Shown in pieces: positions 28,401 through 37,600 of a stretch of 64,000 nucleotides of DNA (positions within the stretch are counted from its first letter, which is position 1; each line of letters begins with the position of its first letter). Under the pieces are notes generated by a model. That model was given only the letters and a program-made list of their open reading frames with translations. It did no database searches and was not told the origin of the DNA. The translations under genes were made by a program, and so were the position numbers. This DNA is from Pempheris klunzingeri (lineage: Eukaryota; Chordata; Actinopteri; Acropomatiformes; Pempheridae), in NCBI RefSeq assembly GCF_042242105.1, contig NC_092012.1, forward strand, positions 21,429,543 through 21,493,542, written 5' to 3'.

Positions 28401-31086
28401 TGAAATCTCTGATTGGATAAGGTTGAATCTATATATTACTTGTAATAAGTCTGCCATATAGCCTTGAGTGCAGCTGTGCATTCATGCATGTTGGAAGTGG
28501 GGCTGAACAGTATTAAAAAGATGACTTGGATGCACCTACCACATAGTATTTCTGCAGCTGTAACACAATGCAGGATGGGGATTCTCATTTGGAATACAAT
28601 GATGTACATGACTGTAACGAACAAATTCAGTTACAAATAGCAGAAATGTAAATCCTAAAATCTGAAAGGTGGAGGAGCTGCAGTTTCTCTAACGGCCACT
28701 AGATGCTAGACTAGAAACTGCTTGTTCAGAACTCAAACGAAACATTTTCTAACTTCTCACCGCAAAGTCAGACATTACTTTGTGGGAGAAGCTAGAAACA
28801 ATCATTGAGGAGATACAGACTTTGACTGGTCCTAGCAGGAGAAGCACAGATGATACTAATAACGTAATGATGGCTCTGTTTCACACAGAGTCCCAGCTCT
28901 CTGTAGCTCGCTACAGTACGTTCATAATAAAGACAGGGAGACCAGAGAGACTGGAGATGTTGCAATGCAGCAAACAGTTAGCAGTGCAGCTTTCAGGACT
29001 TGATGAGATAGCCTGGTCCCAAATAGCTAGCTGTTGGCAGTGATGAAGTGATATTCTTATATACTCTGGATGCAGTGTGTCTGTCAAGTTGCACTATTGG
29101 GGCTTTCATTTCATTTAGGGCAGGGGTGTCAAACTCAATCAAAGAAAGGGCCAAAATTTAAAACAGGGTCTAAGTCGCAGGCCAAACGGGCTCAACATTT
29201 AGTGAAGACTCTAAAAGTGACTATTTTATTCTGGGATGTGATATAATAATATATATTTTATTCAGAAATATGAATTTAAACAGCCAAACTTAATAATAAT
29301 AGTAATAATTTTTTTCTTTTTTGTACTTATCCTCATGTTTTGTCTCATAGTGTCGTCTTATATTTATATTCTTTAATTATGGCCACATCAGCTCCACAAA
29401 CAAGACACACAGGTTTACCTCCAACATTGACAAACAGGTAAACTTTGCCCCCCACCTGCTGAGAAAGTCTCTGTTTTCAAAGTCCACTTTTCGTTTAGTC
29501 CACTTTTCGTTTAGCCATTTGTTTTTGGGGGGGGGCTAGCTGAAGTGTCGCTATAACAGCGCTGACGATGATGCATTGATCCGCTGATCGGTGTGTCATT
29601 ATACCTGCGGGAGGAGGGGCTGGAGCGTGCCAGCTGTTCAGTACATTGTGGGATTTGTAGTATGAGAGGTGGGAGTGCTGTTTACCGACGGGCCTTTGTT
29701 AATAGTCACATGAAATTATCTCGCGGGCTACCCATTTTTGGGATGGGTAGCACGGTGCCAGTAGCAGCATGAGGTCGCTATGACTACTGTCAACAGAGGA
29801 GAGGGTGTTTATGGGTCCTGTACTGATTGACGCGCCAAAACACAAGCAGAGCATTCTGGGATTTGTAGTATTAGCGGTACATGCGCTGTATAATACCTAG
29901 TTTTTTAATAAAAGCTGAGCCTCTTGGGCCTCCATGACACATGACATATGTGTAAGTTACTGCATGTGACTTGATATTCACTGGTACTTTATGCTTGCTC
30001 CTCTGTGCAGTGACCCCCAGTGGCCCTTGCTCCAGCCCTCCTCAGGAGTACCAGGAGGGGGAGGCGGGCTTTGCAGTCATGTTCCCTAGCAGGGAAGGTG
30101 TCCACATCAAGCCCTTTCATTTTTGCAAGAAGTCCATCTCCACATCAGCCCTGAAGGAAGCAGGTGAGTGCAGGCTCACACCCGTTGTTCAATTATCTAA
30201 ACGCAAAACATGTTTTTGTGCTTCTGAACTTATGTATGTACTTTCTTTCCAGGACTAGTTGACAACCCGGAGTTGCGCGTGGTCCTGATGTTTGTTTACG
30301 AGGCGTATAAATCTGGAGGGGCACGCTTCCTCAGCCAGATACTGGAGCCTCTGTCCAAGAGCAAAGCTCTCATCGCTGGGGGACTGGTGGAAAATGTATT
30401 CTCTCCCACCAGACACTGGTAAATCCAGGTTTTTTCATAGCACTTTTGGAAAGAATAATGCTTTGATACGAAAAAGTTGCAGCACATTCTTGATGTTCAA
30501 ATACTTGGACTGTTCCTCCATTGGTACAAGGTTTCATGTCTGTATGTCTCTGTCACTTACACCATCTATGAAACTAACAACGGAGGTTATGATTTTAAAC
30601 GCTTGCATTGTTAAATTATCAGTAGTTTTGTTTTTACCACACACCTCTGCAGTATTCCCACTCAGCCTCTCCCATCATTTTTCACCCTGTAGCTGTAGCC
30701 AGGGTGCCTACGGCGTGGTGGGCCTGGCCCTGAGTGGCCCTAAAGTGCAGGGGGCATCTGTGCTCTTGGACCAAGACATCAGCAACCCAAAGGCGGCTGA
30801 GGCCACGATCCGGCGGCTAAAGGCTGCCAAAATTCCAGAGAGGAACACCTTAGGGTTCATGTTTGCCTGTGTGGGGAGGGGCCAGAACTACTACAACAAC
30901 CAGACCAACGTGGAGGCTGACGCCTTCCACAAGGTGTTCCCCAACACCCCGCTCTTTGGCCTGTTCGGCAACGGTGAGATTGGCTGTGACCGAATCGTTA
31001 AAGATGACTACACGCTGTGCGACACTGACACGGACAGTCTGCAGCACGAGTACACTACAGTCATGACCCTGGTCCATCTAGGCTGA
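25324..31086 (+). CDS. fbxo22: F-box only protein 22 (complete)
   Basis: Substrate-recognition subunit of an SCF (SKP1-CUL1-F-box) ubiquitin ligase; the mammalian protein is known to target KDM4A, methylated p53 and BACH1, among others. Seven exons, 25324-25454, 25695-25827, 26186-26273, 27732-27830, 30011-30163, 30253-30418 and 30693-31086, join in frame to 387 residues (human 403). The F-box lies at about residues 19-60 ([17 protein letters not shown], then [14 protein letters not shown]). The rest is the FIST-type region with [47 protein letters not shown] and [13 protein letters not shown]. The start is fixed by an in-frame stop 10-12 bases upstream and A at -3. It lies head-to-tail behind tpm1. 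Confidence 0.97.
25695..25827 (+). CDS. fbxo22: fbxo22 exon 2
   Basis: Acceptor CCCTCTCAG, donor gtaaac. It encodes [20 protein letters not shown] through ILAEEVE, finishing the F-box. Confidence 0.95.
26186..26273 (+). CDS. fbxo22: fbxo22 exon 3
   Basis: 88 nt; acceptor GATTCCTCAG, donor gttggt. It encodes [20 protein letters not shown] through YRQNK, ending in phase 1. Confidence 0.93.
26399..26442. repeat. perfect 20-bp inverted repeat with a 4-nt loop
   Basis: The arms 26399-26418 and 26423-26442 are exact reverse complements around the loop GATT. The left arm starts TCCTCCTATACC. It lies at the edge of a dispersed repeat. Confidence 0.97.
26443..26700 (+). mobile_element. degenerate dispersed teleost repeat
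   Basis: Contains the hallmarks CCATTCACACACTGTCTGTACACTG, in part, together with AACCTGGGGTTCA, GATGCGGACTTTACG and GGGGATCAAACTGCC. These recur in ray-finned fish interspersed repeats from memory. Class is not certain and no coding remains. Confidence 0.5.
27732..27830 (+). CDS. fbxo22: fbxo22 exon 4
   Basis: Acceptor CACTCTGAAG, donor gtaagt. It encodes [20 protein letters not shown] through GIAAPGIV plus one base. This corresponds to the [20 protein letters not shown] region of the human protein. Confidence 0.94.
27831..30010 (+). other. fbxo22 intron 4 with a transposon-like insertion
   Basis: A 2.2 kb intron, the longest of the gene. A repeat starting with a hAT-like terminus begins at 29121. 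The remainder has no recognised exon. Confidence 0.8.
29121..29940 (+). mobile_element. hAT-like DNA transposon fragment (one recognisable end)
   Basis: Begins with CAGGGGTGTCAAACTCAATC, the terminal sequence typical of a common vertebrate hAT-type family. It continues with the GGCCAAA and GCAGGCCAAACGGGCTC phrases seen in fish copies. The opposite inverted end and an 8-bp target duplication were not found, so the right limit is approximate. It carries two ATTTGTAGTAT-type motifs (see findings). Confidence 0.5.
30011..30163 (+). CDS. fbxo22: fbxo22 exon 5
   Basis: Acceptor CTCTGTGCAG, donor gtgagt. It encodes [20 protein letters not shown] through STSALKEA and contains [19 protein letters not shown] of the FIST-type domain. 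Confidence 0.95.
30253..30418 (+). CDS. fbxo22: fbxo22 exon 6
   Basis: Acceptor CTTTCCAG, donor gtaaat. It encodes [20 protein letters not shown] through NVFSPTRH plus two bases of Cys. Confidence 0.95.
30693..31086 (+). CDS. fbxo22: fbxo22 exon 7 (terminal)
   Basis: Acceptor TTCACCCTGTAG; a second in-frame AG lies six bases downstream (30697-30698). It encodes [20 protein letters not shown] through [10 protein letters not shown], then TGA at 31084-31086. It includes [14 protein letters not shown] and [16 protein letters not shown], the best conserved part of the family. Confidence 0.96.
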
Positions 31087-32545
31087 CTGACCCTCAGTGA
31101 CTATGGACACACAGGAGGAAAAAACAGTCTACCCATCATGCTCCTGTTGACGACAACAGTAGGGGACAAGAAGCCTTCTGTGCCGAGTGTTACTCACTTT
31201 ACGACTCCGACTATTGCGGTCACCATTCCTGCTGGTAAAGCAGGAAAATGATCCCTTTAGTCATCGACGTAATGGTTTCATTTGGGAAATGGAGCCCGTG
31301 TGTGTAAACACAGCTTCATGGAAAAACTAGTGAGTTTCACAAAGTTCAGAGACAGACTGATCTGTTTTTACATTTAAACGTCATAGAGCACTCTTGTAAA
31401 ATATGTTGATAGTTTCCCTAAATTTCACACACTTCTAAGGCACGTCTTACCCTCTCACATTAACCTCATGGTTTTCTTACTGTGCAGGTGAGGTCATTAT
31501 ACACACTTGTGTGTCCCACAAGCTGTAGTTACAGTTGCTGATTCAGCGCAGGCACTTTTTATTCATCTAAGTAACAGAAGTCCAATCTCTCTCGATTGGA
31601 ATGTAGGTTTTTACACTTCTGTCTTACCAATGAGGAAAAAACGTGTTGGCTTACAAATAAAAACTCTTCTACCATGGCTCAAGGAATCTGCCATGGTTCT
31701 TTTGGGGCAGAGGGAAGTGTTAGAATGGTACAGTGCCTCTTTTTTTGTCCACGTCGGGTCATATTTCCTACAACCTACTTCCAGCTGTTATTGCTCGGGC
31801 TTGGGTTACTCCATATCCACAGCTTCTGCAGCTTAAAAGAAAAAACTCCTCGTCGAGCAGAAGAACGAATGGGGCAGATCGGATGCCCTGATGGCTGTAT
31901 GTGACACTGACTAGCAGAAACTCTTTCACTTTAGTCTTGGATCCTCTACTATTTCTAACTCTATGAAACAGTTGTTGGGTGGAAATGTAAGATATGGTGA
32001 AAGGTGAAACATTGTCTAGTATAGTTAACAATATGGTATCTTACGCTAAAGTAATGGTAAAGGTTCTGTTTGTTCTTGCATGTTTGGAAAAAAAAAAATC
32101 CTTTTTTTTTTTTCAGAAGTCTAAAATGTTCAGATTGCTGCTCGTTCTCCAGACTGGCCTGTCGCTGATTATTGTCTCTGAGAATATCCTGATGTCAAGA
32201 AGGTGCAACTTCCAGTGTATGCTGTAAATGTTTGCTGGTCAGGAGTGGCTGTTATATATTCAGTTTCAGCTTTTCTATACACTTTACAACAATGATTGTT
32301 GCAAAATTGATGTTTTCATCAAAAAAAATCCACTATTCTGCTTGTTCCATGATAATAATGATAATAATAATAATGATAATACACATCAGCCCCTTTCAGC
32401 TTTGAAGAGGAAATAAATAATATACTTTAAATTAGAGTTAATGGCTCACTGAACAAAGTTCTTTTTGTATTGATGCACTTTTCTACATGTGCCAAATCAT
32501 CTGTTCTGCTCTTTTTTTTTCTCAATAAATTACAAACATTAGATG
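31087..32545 (+). other. fbxo22: fbxo22 3' UTR (inferred)
   Basis: About 1.45 kb of non-coding DNA to AATAAA at 32524-32529, with further AATAAA motifs near 32411. A (TAA/TGA)-rich stretch lies at 32351-32382. Open frames on both strands here show no family features. Confidence 0.6.
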
Positions 32546-33130
32546 TGTGCTTATTATTTTTTATTAGCTGTGAAAGCCAACACAGCCTCCTCTGTGGACC
32601 CCGTCCCTGAACCCACTGGGCGTCACGCACCCCCCCCCATCCCCCCTCGGTTGTAACCACAGTCCCACTACAGTTATTTCACATCACCACTTCTGGTTCC
32701 TTGCGCACACCCTGAAATCGGAGCCTCAGCCTATGAGGTCCCGAGCAGCCCCCGTCCAGGCGTGTTTCCGCGAGGGCAGGGACGCTTCACATTGATTGAT
32801 GTGCGCTTTAACCATCGACTGGCTAATCCCGCTGAATGACTAACGCTTAAGCCAATTGCTGTAAAGGCAATTTATATTCCCATAGTATCTTTATTTTGGG
32901 AAACCATAAAAACGCTCATGACACGGAGAGGGACGACCTACCAGGCGTAAAGCTAATAAAATCCTCTGTGGCGATAATCCGCCTCAAATTGGCCTCAATC
33001 GGGAACTGAGGAAAATCTACTCACAGGCTTTCTTTCTTTCTCACTCACGCACACACACTCACACACACACACACACACACTCACACACACACACACACGC
33101 ACACACGCACACACGTCCACCCCACAGCCA
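32546..33130. other. intergenic region between fbxo22 and tmem266
   Basis: Only about 0.6 kb. It contains a (CA)-rich microsatellite near 33041-33113 and becomes CpG-rich downstream. Human NRG4 lies between FBXO22 and TMEM266 on the opposite strand, but no EGF-type cysteine pattern was recognised here. Confidence 0.6.
33041..33113 (+). repeat. (CA)-rich microsatellite
   Basis: Interrupted run of CA units with CG and TC substitutions, just upstream of the GC-rich tmem266 first exon. Confidence 0.9.
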
Positions 33131-33778
33131 ACATTTCGTGACCGGAGCGATGCAAATGTCACACGATTCATTGGCTACTGTCAGTCTCCGACACCAACAC
33201 GTCAATGTTTTGATGGCGTTTGGATGGAATCCGCCGTGCTGTCCGGCTGCTGCTGCGGGAGGGGGTCGGTAGAGCTCCGAGGCTTCGTCGGGCTCGCTTC
33301 AGCACCTGGACAGCTCCTTTCGCAGGGTTCCCCGCTGCGCTCGCCGGGGAAACCCTCGGCTGAGGAGCGCGGAGCCTGGAGCCGGATCTGGAGCAGCGCA
33401 GGCGAGCCTCAACGAGGAGGAGATCACACTTAGAGGGTGCTTATCTGATCAGCCTCAATGACACCCAGCAGCTAATATGATCTTGCCAAGTGACGATGCT
33501 CCGTGCGTCTGAGCCTCTGCTCCTCTTTGTCTTTACACTGAAATCCAAGCAGCGCAAGTGGGAGCAGCGGAAGCAGCAGCAGCGGCGGCGGCGGTGGTGG
33601 TGGTGGTGGTGGTGGTGCTGCTCGTCCAATGCAAAAGTGCTAAGGATAGCTGCAGCCTACACACACCGCGAGCCTGCTGCTGCCTCACTCACTCGGATCA
33701 CCACCGAGGGAGACATTACGGTCTGCGGAGGGACAGCGGGACGCACGATCACCCGTCAGCGATGTAAATCTCACACAG
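33130..33778 (+). promoter_or_regulatory. tmem266: CpG-rich promoter and non-coding exon 1 of tmem266 (inferred)
   Basis: A CpG-rich block of about 600 bases ends in a good donor, CACACAG|gtaggt, at 33778/33779. It precedes the start exon by 0.8 kb on the same strand. It contains several short upstream ORFs and a (GGC)n(GGT)n tract. The exon's 5' limit is unknown. Confidence 0.5.
33582..33619 (+). repeat. (GCG)n(GTG)n trinucleotide tract in the 5' leader
   Basis: GGC units pass into about eight GGT units, then GCTGCTCG. Many GG doublets spaced by one base could form a two-tetrad G-quadruplex in the RNA. Confidence 0.9.
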
Positions 33779-34584
33779 GTAGGTCCTTTGCTCCGGATCC
33801 ATAATTCATATGCTGAGGAGCTCTCAGTAGTTGTGCACACAACTCTCATTTAGTTTCTCCTCTGTGGGATCTGATACCACCAGGTGAAGCAGGTCCAGCA
33901 CAGGTGCACCCACCTCTGTTTGTGTTCTGACACCAGAACTATGAGCAGGTAAATGCTTCATGTTCCTGATTAAAAGTTTACTTCTACAAAAGTTAGTTTG
34001 CCTTTAGTACTCAGAGTAGAGGCTCTGCAGTCAGTCTAGGCTGCTGATGACTTCTCCATAACACGTGCGCCTCCTAAAGCTGTAAGCTTGGGGTTCCTGT
34101 TAGTTTGACAAGCCCTGGAAGCAGGTTCCTCGTGGCTAGTCAGGAGTACGATGGAAGCAGAAAGCTTCACCATTCATGTTCCAACACATGCTTCTCACCA
34201 CCAGATGAAAGGGACAATTCATAGGATGCAGTTGAGGAGGAGCTTCACCTGGCAAGGCAATTTACTTGAAACTTATTTTATTGAAAGGGCCTGATGTCAG
34301 AAGATGTGATGTCACAGTCAGTGGATGGGAATGCTGCAGATAAGACGCCTAAAACCAAGTGCCTGGATCTCCTTTAGCGCTCAGATTATCATGATTCCCG
34401 CCTGTAGCATCAGTGAATATCGGCTTATTTACTGTGGAAGTTTTTCACTGGCAATGTTCTTCCCAGGATCAACATGAACACAGCATCTATCAGGTGAAAA
34501 GGTGAACTGCAGCACTAAAACAGCCACAACTGTGTGCAAACCTTGTGACAAGCACCACTGCGTCCCTCCTCTCTCCATCACCCA
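33779..34584 (+). other. tmem266 first intron (inferred)
   Basis: Non-coding DNA between the CpG-rich exon and the start exon. An alternative acceptor TTCTTCCCAG at 34457-34466 could make the start exon longer. Confidence 0.5.
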
Positions 34585-34589
34585 GCATC

Positions 34590-34603
34590 ATGGCAAATGC
34601 TGA
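34590..34603 (+). CDS. tmem266: tmem266 first coding exon (14 coding bases)
   Basis: ATGGCAAATGCTGA is followed by a perfect donor gtaagta. A pyrimidine-rich acceptor, CCATCACCCAG, ends at 34584, so the exon may be only 19 nt (34585-34603). An upstream acceptor at 34466 would make it 137 nt. The two leftover bases complete Glu with the first base of the exon at 45199, and the result aligns with the known N-terminal region. A at -3 supports the start. Confidence 0.75.
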
Positions 34604-37600
34604 GTAAGTAATGTCCATCTGATCTTACTTTCTTCTCTTCCTCACTCTCCTTGTTTTCTCCAAACTGTATTCCTGTTTGTGTTCTCGTGTGTGACAAAAA
34701 GAGGGTCAAAGTGTAACCTATGAAAATGTTTGGACAAATGTCAGTGTTGTTGTCTGTGGGACACAGATCACATCCTCATGGAGCCCTTCCTCTTCCTTTT
34801 ATGTTGCACTCATATTTCTCAGCATGCTTCATTTTTTCTCAACTTTTCCTCCCCCCTCAGCCTGCCCTTTTTCACCGCTCCGCAGCTTTCTGTGCCTCCT
34901 TTTCTACAATAATGACCTTTATTCAGTCAGACACTGCTACCGTTGAGGTGTCTCTGACCCTCGTCACTCTGAATGCTAAGCACAGAGGCACGCTCACATG
35001 CAGAAACACACCTGCACAGCGCCGACTGCAGAGCGTCCATTCTGCAGCTGTAAACACAGGTCAGGGCTGTCCGTGGAGCAGCATACAGTGTAGTGATTAT
35101 TATCGGCCACGACCATGAGTAATTAACACTTTTTACCAACAAATCCTCTCCACCTCCAGCGTTATCCAGGCTCTCCACTTTTAATCTGTGCTCTCTTACT
35201 GCACAGTGAGAACAGCTGATGCATCACTGAGGGGACGTGCTGTAGCCTGTGTGTGTGTTTGTCAGTGTGAGTGAAGACAAAGTCAGAGGTAAGGGACAAC
35301 TCTGTTAACTCATCATTCTGCCGGTGTGACTCTAATTTCTCTCATCTTAACTAACTTCTTATTCTCTTGACCCAGATGAATAGCCCTAAATCATCGCTCC
35401 ATTTGCGCTTATACATGGGAACCAGTTGTGCTCGTGGTCCCACACAGGGCTCAGCTCAGCTGGTCTCTGTAGCAATGTCATATCGTGCTGTGGTTACGGT
35501 GGAAATGCATCCTGAAACAGACGACTGCAGCTCACAGTTGCTTTTCGGCAGTTCACCAGAAAAAAAGCCTTCTCTCTGGAATTACATCATTAATACACTG
35601 TATGAAGAATAAAAAACACTTTTTACTCAGCCATATGTACAAACATTTTCATTTATTTTAATCTCAGTCTTCACATTGGTGTTTACAGCAAAGTATTGGA
35701 TTTAAAAACATTTCATATGATGTATGATATATGGTTTTATATATCAGGTGTTCTGACACCTCAGCTTCATGAATATAAAGAATAAATCGGTGTTCTGTCT
35801 CAACTACCAGTAGAAGTAGAAGTAGAAGTAGAAGTACCAGTTTAACAATGTAAACATTCTCCACTAAAAGTAAAATGACAAAATGAAAAGGACCTCTGGC
35901 ACTGATTTTTCCACTGTTACTCTCTACCACTATTGTTCTTGGCTGACCAATTATATGTCTGATGGGGTTAATGAAAACTGTAAATTGCATTTTAGGGTAG
36001 ATTTTCCCTTTAAGATTCTGAAGGGTCCTCGGTGCTGGTGGGGGCCATTCAGCTTCTTCCTCACGCTGCTGTTTACCCTGTTGTTTATTCAGCGGCAGTG
36101 GGAGGGCGGAGAGGGTGGAGAGGGTGGACGGCTTCGCCTCTTTTGTTAGAGGGTGGGAGTTGACAAGCACATGGCGTCTATCTGCCCGCTGGGAGGAATG
36201 CTGTCTACGAGTGGCCTGATATTGTGCCTAATTGGCTCTTTTCATAAGCGCCCTGGCATAACGTGCACAGTTTATCAGCGATGGATTATAACACATATAG
36301 ATTAGGAGATCTCCATGACAAGCATTAGGACTGTTTTTAAAAAGGGAACAACGGGTCGTAAAGCATTTAGCCTGAGCGAGTGGTTTCCCAGCTGGGCAGG
36401 AAAATCAGTCCTATCTGTGTGTCAGTATGACAAATTAAAGGGGCAACTCCACTGATTTCACATGTCAATTTCAGGTTACTCTTTATGGAAAGTACTGCAT
36501 ATAACCATAAGCTCTGTGGTTTTGGGCAAGGCTATCTAAAATAAAAAAGACCTTGCTTGGAGACATCTATATTATTACAGCTCCCTCCTTATTACATCAC
36601 AACTTTGCCATTTTCAAACTAATCAGTCTTATCTGCGGGTGAAGTCTCCTTCCAGTAAATTGTTCTGGGAAATTCCATTATAATTATAATTATTCGCTCA
36701 CTCTTTAAAGAATTAAACATTCACGATTTAATAAGGTAACAGATGTTGCTGCAAACTCTGCATAATGCTCAAGATGCAACAAGCAACTCCTCAAACATAC
36801 AGAATATACTGTCTTATGTTTGCCCTAAATGTAAAAATACAGCACAGAGGAAGGACAAGACAGTCAGTTTCACAAGTCCACATAAATCAGTCTTTTCAGT
36901 CATTAAGTCTTTCAAGACCCATATTCCCCTAAGTGTCTGTAGAAATTAAAATAATCTATCACTGGAAACTGACACAGTGTAAAAAGGTCCACGGACCCCT
37001 TCATTATGTAGAAGGCTTATGTACATCTGCTGTCTCAGTCCTGCCCCACGAGGGTCTCTGTGTCTCCTGCGTCTTCTACAGCTTGTATCTGTGAAGGTCA
37101 GATAAGAGACTGGTCACACCAGGGCCAGGACAGTCCATTGTGCAGTCCACCAATTCATCATAGTTTAATCTGGAATATTATTAATGAGCTAATGTCCCTG
37201 GCAGACTTCATTAATATCCACTGGCATGAAATTACAAAAGTTTCTCTGGAAGTTGAATTGGGTGTTAAAAGAAATCTGTGGACGTGGCAGGTGTGTTGTC
37301 TTACGACATGAACACTGAGCTACACCTACTGTATACTGTACGAGTTGTTGCCTTGAGAAGACTGGTAGGTGAGATTTATTTTGACAAAAACGGAGGTGCT
37401 AAGAAAGGTGAAGTGTTTTCTCTGCTGGCGTCTCTTAGGTAAAAGCTGACAGTCTTTCTTTTGCCTCATCTTCATCTTTTGATGTAAAATCCATATTACG
37501 CTGTGTGTGAGTCAGCAGTGAAGACAAACATTACGAAGTGTCCCGACTTTCTCAGCAGCAAGAAGGAGACGTTTCTTTAGTTTATGGTGAAATGTCTGTA

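Noticed and set aside
35664..36170. 168-codon minus-strand frame with a leucine run
   Set aside because: The Leu stretch is the translated (GTAGAA)n repeat; no conserved features.
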